A stretch of 64,000 nucleotides of DNA from Paramagnetospirillum magnetotacticum MS-1 (GTDB lineage Bacteria > Pseudomonadota > Alphaproteobacteria > Rhodospirillales > Magnetospirillaceae). Position 1 is the stretch's first letter. Every line of letters begins with the position of its first letter. Below the pieces are notes generated by a model. It worked only from the letters and a program-made list of their open reading frames with translations. It did no database searches and was not told the origin of the DNA. The stretch is from assembly GCF_000829825.1 (NCBI RefSeq), contig NZ_JXSL01000030.1, positions 317,501-381,500 of the forward strand, in the 5' to 3' direction. Positions 50,007 to 59,279 of this stretch are shown piece after piece. Both the position numbers and the translations under genes were made by a program.

Positions 50007-51032
50007 ATGACCGACATGCGATCGAGGGCGGTGGACCTGCTGGTGGTCGAGGACAATCCCGCCGATGCCCGCCTGATCGAGTTGCTCCTGAGCGAGGTGG
50101 GCGGCATCATGTGCCGCCGGGCCGATTGCCTGGGCGACGCCATCGCCAAGGCCGAGGCCGCGCCGCCAGACGCCGTTCTTCTCGACCTTTCCCTTCCCGA
50201 CGCCCACGGTATCGAGACGGTGGAACGGTTTCGGGCCGCCGCCCCCACGCTGCCCATCGTCATCTGCACCGGACTGGACGATGAATCCATGGGCTTGCTG
50301 GCCCTGCAGCACGGATGCCAGGACTATCTGGTCAAGGGCCAGGGGGACGGCAATCTGATCCGCCGCACCATCCTTTACGCCATCGAACGCAAGGCCGTGG
50401 AGGAGGAGCGCCGCACCACCGCCGAACGCCTGAAACGCGTCCTGCTTCAGACGGTCCGCTCGCTGTCGCTGACATTGGAGATGCGCGACCCCTATACGAC
50501 GGGCCATCAGCGGCGGGTGGCGCAATTGTCCACCGCCATCGGCAGGCGGATGGGTCTGTCGGAAATGGTTGTCGAGGGGCTGCGCACAGGTGGTCTGCTG
50601 CACGATATCGGCAAGATTCACATCCCTGCCGAATTTCTCAGCCGTCCCGGCAAATTATCTGTCGAGGTTCACAAGGTCATCCGCATGCATCCCCAGATGG
50701 GCTGGGAGATCATGAAGGATATCGAGTTTCCCTGGCCGGTGGCCGAGATGATCCGCCAGCACCATGAAAGGCTGGACGGCAGCGGCTATCCCCTGGGCCT
50801 GAAGGGTGACGAGATCATCCTGGAATCAAGGATCATCGCCGTGGCCGACGTGCTGGAGGCCATCTCGTCGCATCGTCCCTACCGGCCCGCGTTGGGGCTG
50901 GATGTGGCCGTGGCCGAATTGCGCGAACATTCGGGCAGCCGCTATGACCCTGCGGTCGTCCAGGCCTGCATCGACGTGGTGGAGGAGAAAGGGGCGAGCA
51001 TCCTCGACGAGGACCCCGCGCCGCAGCTTTAG
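50007..51032 (+). CDS. Response regulator with HD-GYP phosphodiesterase domain
   Basis: 341 residues: receiver (LLVVEDNPADARL, Asp in VLLDLSLPD, Lys in YLVKGQ), then an HD-GYP domain with intact HD (GLLHDIGKIHIP), HHERLDGSGYP and further metal ligands. Predicted to hydrolyse cyclic di-GMP under phosphorylation control, thereby favouring motility. Start is uncertain: 49983, 50007 or 50016; I chose 50007 (AGGA just upstream). No kinase gene adjacent. Confidence 0.92.
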   Translation: MTDMRSRAVDLLVVEDNPADARLIELLLSEVGGIMCRRADCLGDAIAKAEAAPPDAVLLDLSLPDAHGIETVERFRAAAPTLPIVICTGLDDESMGLLALQHGCQDYLVKGQGDGNLIRRTILYAIERKAVEEERRTTAERLKRVLLQTVRSLSLTLEMRDPYTTGHQRRVAQLSTAIGRRMGLSEMVVEGLRTGGLLHDIGKIHIPAEFLSRPGKLSVEVHKVIRMHPQMGWEIMKDIEFPWPVAEMIRQHHERLDGSGYPLGLKGDEIILESRIIAVADVLEAISSHRPYRPALGLDVAVAELREHSGSRYDPAVVQACIDVVEEKGASILDEDPAPQL

Positions 51033-51036
51033 CCCG

Positions 51037-51225
51037 CTACTCGGCGGCAATGACCGCCGCAGCGCCGCGCTTGGCCTGGCGGCGCAACTGCGCCATCAGC
51101 AGTTCGCGCGGATTATGGCAGGAACCGCACCAGACGATGGCGGTGCCGTCTCCATAGGAATGGACACGGTGATCACTGCTCTGCTGGCAATTCGGACATT
51201 CCAAAACGGTCTTGGGCAGGCTCAT
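51037..51225 (-). CDS. Small zinc-ribbon protein, 62 aa
   Basis: Two Cys pairs, CPNC and CGSC, 20-odd residues apart (LECPNCQQSSDH, VWCGSCHNPRE), likely binding one zinc, then a basic Ala-rich helix (LRRQAKRGAAA). Function unknown. Convergent with the HD-GYP gene. Confidence 0.75.
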   Translation of the reverse strand: MSLPKTVLECPNCQQSSDHRVHSYGDGTAIVWCGSCHNPRELLMAQLRRQAKRGAAAVIAAE

Positions 51226-51311
51226 GGATACCCCCGGTCAAGGCCCATAGAGTTACCTGGAATCGCTCGAAAATGGAAGGCGGAAACACCGCCCCCTCAT
51301 CTGCGTCCAGG

Positions 51312-53039
51312 TCATACCTCGCGGATACCGCTCAGGAAGCGATCCACCTCGGCCCGCAGGGTCTGGGCCTGACGCTGCAAAGTCTCCACCGCTCCCAACA
51401 CATTCTTGGCCGACTGGTCGGTCTCGTGGATGGTCTGGGTCACCGCATTGATGTTCTCGTACACGAATTTGGTGCCCGAGGCGGCATGGTCGATGTTGCG
51501 GGCGATCTCCTGGGTGGCGGCACCCTGTTCCTCGATGGCCGAAGCGATGGCGGTGGTGATGCCGTCCATGGAGGAGATGGTGGTGTTGATGCCGCGGATG
51601 GCACGGACCGTCTTGTCGGTCTCCTGCTGGATGGTATTGACCTGGGACGCGATGTCCTCGGTGGCGCCCACCGTCTGGCGCGCCAGATTCTTCACTTCCG
51701 ACGCCACCACGTTGAAGCCCTTGCCCGCCTCGCCGGCGCGTGCCGCCTCCACCGTGGCGTTGAGCGCCAGCAGGTTGGTCTGCTCGGCGATGCCGGTGAT
51801 CATCTCGACGATCTCGCCGATCTTATCGGCGGCTCCGGCCAAACCCTGAACGCGGGTATTGACCGAGTCGGCCTCCTTGGTGGCGGAGACCGCCACCTGA
51901 TTGGACATGCCGACCTGCTGGGCGATCTCGCTGATGGAGGACGAAAGCTCCTCGGCGGCGGACGCCACGGTGCTGACGTTCTGATTGGCCTCGCTGGCCT
52001 GGCGGGCGGCGGAATTGGCCCGTTCCAGGGCCTGATCGGCGGATTCGACCATGCTCCGCGCGGTCTGGATCATCTGCTGCGCCGAAGCCGAGACGGAATC
52101 GAGCACCGCCGTCACCGCCTTGTCGAAGGCTGCGATCAGATCTTCCAGGCGATGCATGCGCAGTTCCCGCGCGGCGGCCGCGGCCTGCGCCTCGCCCTCC
52201 ATCTTCTGCTTGGCGATGGTGTTGTCCTTGAAGACCTGCACGGCGCGGGCGATGTCGCCCACCTCGTCCTGGCGTTCGAGGGCCGGGACGGAAACGGAGG
52301 TGTCGCCGCCCGCCAACTGCTCCATGCGCACGGTCATATCCTCGATGGGATCGGCAATGATGCGCTTGAGGATCAGGCGGACGCCGAAGACGGCAAGGAT
52401 GGTGGCAATGATGCCGCCCACCACCAGCCAGGTCAGCACCTGGTTGAGCCGGGCCTCGGATTCAGACGTGGACAACGTGGAGGACAGCACGGCGATGACA
52501 TCGCCATCGACCATGCCCATGCCGCCGTGACAGGCGTGGCACACTTCTTCCTTTGCGCCATCGGTGACGCCAAGGACGATGGGCAGGGAATACCGGTAGA
52601 AACCGCCGTCAAAGCGGCCGACCGCCACCTTGGTGTCGAATGCCTCGCGGTCGATGTCGTCCTTGGGCAATTTTGCGGGCTTGTCCGGGTCGGCCTCCTT
52701 CATATAGGCGGCGACCTTGGGGCCCCAGGCGCTCCACACCTTGCCGGGATAGTGGATATTGCGCGAATCGAACCAGTTGTTGAAAACCGTGATGCCGATA
52801 TTGTCGGCATCCTCCGGCCTCTTGGCCATGACGTTGAGGATCAGCGCATGCAACGAGGTCATCTCGTTGGCCGAAAGCTGCCGCAACTGGCGCTCCATTT
52901 CGGCGCGCTCGAACCGGGCAATCGTGAGGACCACGGCGGCGATCAGAAAAACAACGCCAGCCCCTACGATCAGCATGAAGCGGCTGGACAGCCGCAAGTT
53001 CCGCCACGCGTACGACACGGAAACTCCCATCCGTTTCAA
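51312..53039 (-). CDS. Chemoreceptor with c-type haem motif in periplasmic domain
   Basis: 575 residues: helix 1 at about 21-40, periplasmic DUF3365/Tll0287-like domain (FNNWFDSRNIHYPGKVWSAW), with a CxxCH haem-attachment motif CHACH at 167-171, helix 2 at about 202-222, HAMP, then a complete methyl-accepting domain ([31 protein letters not shown], in part). Covalent haem c would make it a redox or gas (O2, NO) receptor for taxis. Motif and location are seen; haem attachment is inferred. Confidence 0.93.
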   Translation of the reverse strand: MKRMGVSVSYAWRNLRLSSRFMLIVGAGVVFLIAAVVLTIARFERAEMERQLRQLSANEMTSLHALILNVMAKRPEDADNIGITVFNNWFDSRNIHYPGKVWSAWGPKVAAYMKEADPDKPAKLPKDDIDREAFDTKVAVGRFDGGFYRYSLPIVLGVTDGAKEEVCHACHGGMGMVDGDVIAVLSSTLSTSESEARLNQVLTWLVVGGIIATILAVFGVRLILKRIIADPIEDMTVRMEQLAGGDTSVSVPALERQDEVGDIARAVQVFKDNTIAKQKMEGEAQAAAAARELRMHRLEDLIAAFDKAVTAVLDSVSASAQQMIQTARSMVESADQALERANSAARQASEANQNVSTVASAAEELSSSISEIAQQVGMSNQVAVSATKEADSVNTRVQGLAGAADKIGEIVEMITGIAEQTNLLALNATVEAARAGEAGKGFNVVASEVKNLARQTVGATEDIASQVNTIQQETDKTVRAIRGINTTISSMDGITTAIASAIEEQGAATQEIARNIDHAASGTKFVYENINAVTQTIHETDQSAKNVLGAVETLQRQAQTLRAEVDRFLSGIREV

Positions 53040-53170
53040 CGCGGCCGACCCGATCCGACCGCAGCGCCCATTCCGATTCCCCAGCGAAGACTATTACGAA
53101 AGTCGGGAAAAGAAAATACCGGGTTTTCGCATGACACAGGAAAACGGCGGGCGCCGCGACCACAGAGATA

Positions 53171-54043
53171 TTACGAACGTACTAATGCATCATAGTCAGC
53201 GATCAACTGCCGGGTTATATCCCCCGGCGTAAATGTATAAGACCCAATCTCGCGCACAGGTGTCACCTCGGCGGCGGTCCCGGTGAGGAAGCACTCGGAG
53301 GCCTTGGCCAGTTCTTCCGGGAAGATGGCCCGTTCCACCACGGTGATGCCCCGCTTCTTGGCAAGGTCGATCACCGTCTGGCGGGTGATGCCGTTCAGGA
53401 AGCAGTCCGGGGTCGGCGTATGCAGTTCCTTGCCATACACGAAGAAGATATTGGCGCCGGTGGCCTCGGCGACCTGGCCGCGCCAGTCCAGCATCATCGA
53501 GTCCTCGTATCCTTCGCCCTCGGCCTTATGCTTGCTCATGGTGCAGATCATGTACAAACCGGCGGCCTTGGAGGCGGTGGGAGCGGTCTCGGGATGGGGA
53601 CGCTTCCACGTGGAGACGTTGAGACGGATGCCCTTCATGCGCGCTTCCGGGCTCCAATAGCTGGGCCAGGACCAGGTGGCCACGGCAAAGCGGATCTTGG
53701 AGCTTTGGGCGGCGACACCCATCATCTCGCTGCCGCGCCAGGCCACCGGACGGACATAGCCGTCGACGATATTGTTGGCCTTGACGGTGGCCATGGTGGC
53801 CTCGTCGATCTCTTCCACCGTCCACGGCACTTCGAAGCCCAGAATGCGGCCCGAATCGATCAGGCGCTGGGAATGCTCGCGCAGCTTGAACACCTTGCCG
53901 CCATACACCCGTTCGCCCTCGAACACGCAAGATCCGTAATGCAGGCCATGGGTCAGCGTGTGGATCTTGGCGTCGCGCCAGGGGACCAGCTTGCCGTCGA
54001 ACCAGATGAAGCCGTCGCGGTCGTCGAAGGGGAGGACTGACAT
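53171..54043 (-). CDS. ilvE: Branched-chain amino acid aminotransferase
   Basis: Last step of Leu/Ile/Val synthesis. 290 residues, fold-type IV: IWFDGKLVPWRDAKIHTLTHGLHYG, RVYGGKVFKLREHSQRL, active Lys in NVSTWKRPHPETAPTASKAAGLY (second Lys of SK), and EATGANIFFV with TPTPDCFLNGITRQTV. I set the start at 54043; an in-frame ATG at 54122 would add 26 residues but lacks a ribosome site. Divergent from the petP-type regulator. Confidence 0.93.
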   Translation of the reverse strand: MSVLPFDDRDGFIWFDGKLVPWRDAKIHTLTHGLHYGSCVFEGERVYGGKVFKLREHSQRLIDSGRILGFEVPWTVEEIDEATMATVKANNIVDGYVRPVAWRGSEMMGVAAQSSKIRFAVATWSWPSYWSPEARMKGIRLNVSTWKRPHPETAPTASKAAGLYMICTMSKHKAEGEGYEDSMMLDWRGQVAEATGANIFFVYGKELHTPTPDCFLNGITRQTVIDLAKKRGITVVERAIFPEELAKASECFLTGTAAEVTPVREIGSYTFTPGDITRQLIADYDALVRS

Positions 54044-54163
54044 GGTCGTTCCGTTCCAATTATGAGGTGGCAGCAGGGCGTGAGGTTGGAAAATTACCAA
54101 TCTCTCTTGCATGGCGTAACATTTATAGGCCATATATGTCAACATGACTGACGTAACCGCATC

Positions 54164-54670
54164 ATGAGCGACATCAAGACCGGCATCAACCCGCTGTTCC
54201 TGCGCGAGGAGGAACTGCGTCAGGGGATCGAGCTGCTGTTCTTCGCCTATCGCGACTTCACGGCCGAGCCCGACGCCATCCTGGGCGAGTACGGCTTTGG
54301 CCGCGCCCATCATCGGGTCATCTATTTCGTCGGCCGCCATCCCGGCATCACGGTCAGCGATTTGCTGGAGATTCTGCGGATCACCAAGCAGAGCCTGTCA
54401 CGCGTGCTGGGTCAGCTGGTCACCGAGAAATTCATCGTCCAGCGCCCCGGATTGCGTGATCGCCGCCAGCGCCTGCTGGAACTGACCGAAAAGGGCGTGG
54501 AACTGGAACGCCTGCTGACCGAGCGTCAGCGCGCCCGCATCGCCAGAACCTATCGCGAAGCCGGGGCCGAGGCGGTGGAGGGCTTCCGCAAGGTGATGCT
54601 GGGCCTGGTGGACGAGGCTGATCGCGGCCGCTTCCCCGCCCGCGCCCCCGGACTGCGCCGGGGGGGCTAG
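54164..54670 (+). CDS. petP: MarR-family regulator, PetP-like
   Basis: 168 residues with winged helix (RAHHRVIYFVGRHPGITVSDLLEILRITKQSLSRVL), wing DRRQRLLELTEKG, and C-terminal dimerisation helices. Immediately before an OmpR-type regulator with 4-bp spacing, the arrangement of petP-petR in Rhodobacter. Symbol follows that conserved order; function is not proven here. Confidence 0.82.
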   Translation: MSDIKTGINPLFLREEELRQGIELLFFAYRDFTAEPDAILGEYGFGRAHHRVIYFVGRHPGITVSDLLEILRITKQSLSRVLGQLVTEKFIVQRPGLRDRRQRLLELTEKGVELERLLTERQRARIARTYREAGAEAVEGFRKVMLGLVDEADRGRFPARAPGLRRGG

Positions 54671-54674
54671 GGCC

Positions 54675-55358
54675 ATGGACGACGCCCACATCCTGGTGGT
54701 GGATGACGACCGGCGCTTGCGGGAATTGCTGCGCAAATATCTTTCCGACAACGGCTATCTGGTGGCCACCGCCGCCGATGCCGCCGAGGCGCGCCAGTGC
54801 ATGGCGGGCCTGGCCTTCGACATGATGGTCCTCGACGTCATGATGCCGGGCGAGGACGGCATGTCGCTGACCCGCTCGCTCCGGGCCGAAGGCAAGACCC
54901 TGCCCATCTTGCTGTTGACGGCACGCGGCGAGGTGGACGACCGCATCAGGGGCCTGGAATCGGGCGCCGATGACTATCTGTCGAAACCGTTCGAACCGCG
55001 CGAATTGCTGCTGCGCGTCGCCTCCATTCTGCGCCGCAGCCCCCGCGACGAGCCGGAACCGGCCCATGAACTCCGCCTGGGCGCCTTCGTCTGGGATATG
55101 GGCCGCGCCGAGTTGCGCCAGGACGGTCAACCCGTCCACATCACCCAGGCCGAACGCGATCTTCTGTCCATCCTGGCCGAAGTGGCGGGCCAGGGTGTGT
55201 CGCGTGATGATCTGGCCGCACGGACGGGAAATTCGGCCAATCCCCGCACCGTCGATGTCCAGGTGACGCGATTGCGCAAGAAGATCGAGGACGACCCCAA
55301 AATGCCGCGCTATCTTCAGACAGTGCGCGGCATGGGCTACATGCTGCGCCCCGACTGA
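54675..55358 (+). CDS. petR: OmpR-family response regulator, PetR-like
   Basis: 227 residues: receiver (ILVVDDDRRLR, Asp in MVLDVMMPGEDG, Lys in DYLSKPFEP) and OmpR-type winged helix (QAERDLLSILAEVAGQGVSRDDL and VDVQVTRLRKKIEDDP, ending GMGYMLRPD). Next to petP and followed by its probable kinase. Confidence 0.9.
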   Translation: MDDAHILVVDDDRRLRELLRKYLSDNGYLVATAADAAEARQCMAGLAFDMMVLDVMMPGEDGMSLTRSLRAEGKTLPILLLTARGEVDDRIRGLESGADDYLSKPFEPRELLLRVASILRRSPRDEPEPAHELRLGAFVWDMGRAELRQDGQPVHITQAERDLLSILAEVAGQGVSRDDLAARTGNSANPRTVDVQVTRLRKKIEDDPKMPRYLQTVRGMGYMLRPD

Positions 55359-55370
55359 GGAAGCTGCTCC

Positions 55371-56696
55371 ATGCCCCAAATGGGCCTTTGGCTGAAGCGT
55401 CTGGCGCCCCAGGGCCTTCTGGGACGTTCGCTGCTGATCATCGTCATGCCGCTGGTGGTGCTGCAACTGGTCTCGGCCTATGTCTTCTACGGCAGCCACT
55501 GGGAGACCGTCGCCAAGCGCCTGGCCAAGGGGCTGGCGGGTGATATCGGCTATATCATCGAATCCATGCGCGCCTTTCCCGGCGTTCCGGAGCGGGGCGT
55601 CATCCTCGCCATCGCCGCCAACAAGATGGAGTTGGACACCCGTTTCCTGCCCGACGCCATCCTGCCCAACCAGCCCAAGGGCGCGCCCAGCAGCTTCCTC
55701 GAACGCGCCCTGGCCGAGGCCCTGGACGAGCGGGTCCAGCGCCCCTACCGTATCGACGCGGAGACCTTGGAGCGCGAAGTGGTCATCCGCGTACAACTGT
55801 CCGACGGCATGCTGGAGGTCTTCGCCCCCAAGAAACGGCTGTTCAGTTCCACCACCTATGTCTTCATCCTGTGGATGCTGGGCACCGCCATGCTGCTGTT
55901 CGGCATCGCCACCTTGTTCATGCGCAATCAGGTGCGCAGCGTGCGCAAGCTGGCGGTGGCCGCCGACCGTTTCGGCAAGGGCCAGGACGTGGCCGATTTC
56001 AAGCCGGAAGGCGCGCGCGAGGTCCGTCAAGCGGCCCAGGCCTTCAATCTGATGCGCCAGCGCATCCAGCGCCAGATCCAGCAGCGCACCGAGATGCTGG
56101 CCGGGGTCTCCCACGACCTGCGCACGCCGCTCACCCGCATGAAGCTGCAACTGGCCATCATGGGCGACATGGACGGGCGCGCCGAGTTGGACGAGGACGT
56201 CGCCGAAATGGAACGCATGGTCGAAGGCTATCTGGCCTTCGCCCGCGGCGAAGGCAGCGAACAGCCGGAACAGGTGGATCTGCGGGCCCTGGTGGACGAG
56301 GTGGTCACCCGCTTCCGCCGCCAGGGCAGCGTCATCGACCTGCATCACGAAGGCGAGATCGTCATGCCGCTGCGCCCCGATTCCCTGGCCCGCGCGCTGG
56401 GCAATTTGATCGGCAACGCGTCGCGCTATGCCGGTCATGTCTGGGTCCGGGTGGGACGCCGCGCCGAGGCGGCCGAGGTTTTGATCGATGATGACGGCCC
56501 CGGGATCCCCCCCGACCGCCGTGAAGAGGTTTTCAAACCCTTCACCCGCCTGGAGGTCTCGCGCAATCTGGCGACCGGCGGCGTCGGGCTGGGGTTGACC
56601 ATCGCGCGCGATATCGTGCGCACCCATGGCGGCGACGTGGTGCTGGAAGACTCGCCGCTCGGCGGATTGCGGGCGCGCGTACGGCTGCCCTTGTGA
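55371..56696 (+). CDS. Membrane sensor histidine kinase, EnvZ-like
   Basis: 441 residues: helix 1 (~17-40), periplasmic domain, helix 2 (TYVFILWMLGTAMLLFGIATLF), HAMP, H-box EMLAGVSHDLRTPLTRMKLQL, N-box NLIGNASRYAG, and G-box DDGPGIPPD with GVGLGLTIARDI. Directly downstream of petR (12 bp), so it is the likely partner. Confidence 0.9.
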   Translation: MPQMGLWLKRLAPQGLLGRSLLIIVMPLVVLQLVSAYVFYGSHWETVAKRLAKGLAGDIGYIIESMRAFPGVPERGVILAIAANKMELDTRFLPDAILPNQPKGAPSSFLERALAEALDERVQRPYRIDAETLEREVVIRVQLSDGMLEVFAPKKRLFSSTTYVFILWMLGTAMLLFGIATLFMRNQVRSVRKLAVAADRFGKGQDVADFKPEGAREVRQAAQAFNLMRQRIQRQIQQRTEMLAGVSHDLRTPLTRMKLQLAIMGDMDGRAELDEDVAEMERMVEGYLAFARGEGSEQPEQVDLRALVDEVVTRFRRQGSVIDLHHEGEIVMPLRPDSLARALGNLIGNASRYAGHVWVRVGRRAEAAEVLIDDDGPGIPPDRREEVFKPFTRLEVSRNLATGGVGLGLTIARDIVRTHGGDVVLEDSPLGGLRARVRLPL

Positions 56697-56731
56697 TAGA
56701 TTTCGCCTGACGGTTTTAGGGGAAACGGGTC

Positions 56732-57355
56732 ATGAAGACTGTACTGGTAGGCAATATCAAAGGCGGCTGCGGCAAGACGACCCTTTCGACCCATATCGCC
56801 GCGGCCTTCGCGGGCCAGGGACTGGTCACCGCCATCGCCGATTGCGACCGTCAGAGATCCAGCCTCAACTGGCTGCGCCGCCGCCCGGCGGGCCTAGCCC
56901 CCATCACCGGCCTGGATTGGTCCAAGGATGTCGGCTCGCCGCCTAAGGGCCTCGACCGGCTGGTCATCGACGCCCCGGCGGCCATGCATCACAAGGATGT
57001 GGAGGACCTGATCGGCATCTCGGAAGTGGTCGTGGTCCCCGTTCTGCCCGGCGCCTTTGACGAGGATGCCACCGCCCATTTCCTCGAGCGCCTCGCCAAG
57101 GTCAAAGCGGTGCGCAAGAACAAGCGTGTGGTGGCCGTGGTGGGAAACCGCCTGCGCCCCGGCACCAAGGCCAGCGACCATCTGGATGGATTTTTCGGCG
57201 GATTGGGCTTTCCCGTGGTCGCCCGCCTGCGCGACAGCCAAATCTACACCGCCGTCGCCGCTGCGGGTTCGACGGTGATCGAAGCTGGCGACCGCCGCGC
57301 CAGATCCTATGCCGCCGAATGGGAACCGCTTCTGGCCTTGATCGAAGGGCGTTGA
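56732..57355 (+). CDS. ParA/MinD-like ATPase, orphan
   Basis: 207 residues: deviant Walker A KGGCGKTT near the N-terminus, VTAIADCDRQRSSLNWL (ParA DxDPQxS variant), VIDAPAAMHHKDV. Lacks an obvious ParB partner. A Walker-type ATPase of this small size may position protein clusters (such as chemoreceptors, PHB granules or carboxysome-like bodies). Starts 35 bases after the kinase gene. Confidence 0.87.
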   Translation: MKTVLVGNIKGGCGKTTLSTHIAAAFAGQGLVTAIADCDRQRSSLNWLRRRPAGLAPITGLDWSKDVGSPPKGLDRLVIDAPAAMHHKDVEDLIGISEVVVVPVLPGAFDEDATAHFLERLAKVKAVRKNKRVVAVVGNRLRPGTKASDHLDGFFGGLGFPVVARLRDSQIYTAVAAAGSTVIEAGDRRARSYAAEWEPLLALIEGR

Positions 57356-57454
57356 CCCTCCGGTTGAACCGCATCGCTATTGATTTTCGGTTTCATCAAT
57401 TCCGTCAGCCCCAATCATAGGCTAGACTCTCCGCCATACGCATAATGACGGAGA

Positions 57455-59188
57455 TTGGCGCACTTGCCCCCTACCCTTGCCCATCTCCCACCCGTTCCCG
57501 ATATATACGTGCCGACATATCGTCGGATTCGCCTCCTGATGGGGGGGCTGATTGTCGTCTTCCTGGCGGCATTGGTTGGCAGCACCTTGTTTTCGGTCAT
57601 CTCCTCGCGCAGTGAAGAACTCCGAGACGCCGATAACGAATTGAGGCACACCTCCCACCTCCTGGCGGAAGTGGCGGCCTCCACCTTCCTTTCCATCGAC
57701 AAAGTTCTGATGGGAACCGCCGAAATCGCCGCGCGGCAAGACGATCCCAGCCGATTGCTGCAATTCCTGCGCCGCCAACTGGCCCAGGCCCCCACCGCCC
57801 GCGCCTTGCTGGTCATCGGCCCCGACGGCATGTCCCGGCTGGCCACCAACCTGCCCGATCCCCATAGAGCCATCGATCTTTCGGACCGTCCGTATTTCCT
57901 GCATCACCGCAATGGCGGGCCCAGCACCTTGTATGTCAGCGGAGTGATCCAGAGCCGCAATGACGACCATTGGATCATGGTGCTGAGCCGCCGGATCGAA
58001 ACGCCCGATGGCGCCTTCGCCGGAGTGGTGGCCGCCACCATCAACCTGGAACAGCTTGCCTCCATCCTTGACGCGGCCGCCCCCGACTCCAGCGATTCCG
58101 CCCTGCTGGTTTCGCCTGACGGCACCATCCTGGCCAGAAGTCCTGATCACGTCCGCTATGTGGGCAAGTCGCTGGCGGGACAACCGGCCTTTGAAACAGC
58201 AAGGACCGCGCCCGAAGGAAGCGGCGAAATCCTCTCTCCCCTGGATGGACGCAAACGGCTTTACGCTTTCCACAAGGCTTCCAGTCATCCGGTCATCGCC
58301 GTCGCCTCCCACGACCAGGAAGCGCAGTTGAGGGAATGGCGCCTCCACAGCATGACTCTGGTCGCGTCGGCCCTTCTGGTCGGGCTGATCATCGGCGCCT
58401 TGGCCCTGTTCCTGGCCCGTCAGTTGGAGCGCATGGACCGCACCTTGAGCGAACTGGCCCGCTCGCGCCGTGAGGCCGATGCCGCCAACCGCGCCAAGTC
58501 CGCCTTCCTGGCCAATATGAGCCACGAGCTGCGCACGCCGCTGAATGCCATCATCGGCTTCTCGGATGCGCTGCTGGTGGGGATTCCGGGTCATACCTGC
58601 CAGTCGCGCTGCCAGGACTATCTTGGCCATGTCCAAACCTCGAGCCGTCACCTCCTGTCGCTGATCAACGACATTCTCGACCTGTCAAAGATCGAGGCCG
58701 GATCGACCGAGATCGCCCTGGCCCCGACACCCTTGGCGCTGCTGATCACGGAATGCCTGGAAATCGTGCGGGCCAAGGCCGAGTCCAAGAACATCTCCGT
58801 TGCCCTGGCCGGACCTGACCAAGACCTTATGGTGACGACCGATTCCCGCCGTCTGCGCCAGATTGTGCTCAATCTGTTGTCCAACGCGGTCAAATTCACC
58901 CCCGAGGGCGGGCGGATCATCCTGGAGGCGGAGTGCGACAGTGGCCAGTTGGCCCTGACCGTCAATGACACCGGCATCGGCATGACCCAAGAGGAAATCG
59001 CCGTGGCCTTGACCCCCTTTGGGCAAAACGATTCGGATCTGGCCAGACGGGAGGCCGGAACCGGCCTGGGTCTGCCGCTGTCCAAGCGCCTGACCGAATT
59101 ACTGGGCGGGACATTGTCAGTCACCAGCATTCCGGGACGCGGCACCACGGTCACGATCAGCTTGCCTCTGTCTCGTCCCTTGCCATAA
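57455..59188 (+). CDS. Sensor histidine kinase with periplasmic double-Cache-like domain
   Basis: About 577 residues: helix 1 (~30-48), periplasmic ligand-binding dCache-like domain (LSDRPYFLHHRN, VLSRRIETPDGAFAGVVAATINLEQL, typical of dCache), helix 2 (LVASALLVGLIIGALALFLA), H-box SAFLANMSHELRTPLNAIIGFSD, N-box NLLSNAVKFTPEGG, DTGIGM and GTGLGLPLSKRL. The start is unclear (TTG at 57455 or 57464; GGAG at 57450 favours the latter). No regulator adjacent. Confidence 0.88.
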   Translation: MAHLPPTLAHLPPVPDIYVPTYRRIRLLMGGLIVVFLAALVGSTLFSVISSRSEELRDADNELRHTSHLLAEVAASTFLSIDKVLMGTAEIAARQDDPSRLLQFLRRQLAQAPTARALLVIGPDGMSRLATNLPDPHRAIDLSDRPYFLHHRNGGPSTLYVSGVIQSRNDDHWIMVLSRRIETPDGAFAGVVAATINLEQLASILDAAAPDSSDSALLVSPDGTILARSPDHVRYVGKSLAGQPAFETARTAPEGSGEILSPLDGRKRLYAFHKASSHPVIAVASHDQEAQLREWRLHSMTLVASALLVGLIIGALALFLARQLERMDRTLSELARSRREADAANRAKSAFLANMSHELRTPLNAIIGFSDALLVGIPGHTCQSRCQDYLGHVQTSSRHLLSLINDILDLSKIEAGSTEIALAPTPLALLITECLEIVRAKAESKNISVALAGPDQDLMVTTDSRRLRQIVLNLLSNAVKFTPEGGRIILEAECDSGQLALTVNDTGIGMTQEEIAVALTPFGQNDSDLARREAGTGLGLPLSKRLTELLGGTLSVTSIPGRGTTVTISLPLSRPLP

Positions 59189-59222
59189 CGCCGACCGGCG
59201 GCGAACAGGCCCCCGAAAAGAA

Positions 59223-59250
59223 ATGGCCGCCCCCAGTCAGGGGCGGCCAT
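59223..59250. terminator. Terminator between kinase and phasin
   Basis: 11-bp stem ATGGCCGCCCC / GGGGCGGCCAT, with TTTCTTTT on the minus strand; ends the leftward phasin transcript and possibly the rightward kinase. Confidence 0.85.
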
Positions 59251-59279
59251 CGCCATTTCTGTCCGAACGGACGGAAAGC

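Noticed and set aside
51273-53195. 640-codon frame on the plus strand opposite the haem chemoreceptor
   Set aside because: Gly/His/Asp-rich shadow of a chemoreceptor coding sequence.
54432-56627. Open frame of over 700 codons antisense to marR, petR and kinase
   Set aside because: Same shadow effect; real motifs are on the plus strand.
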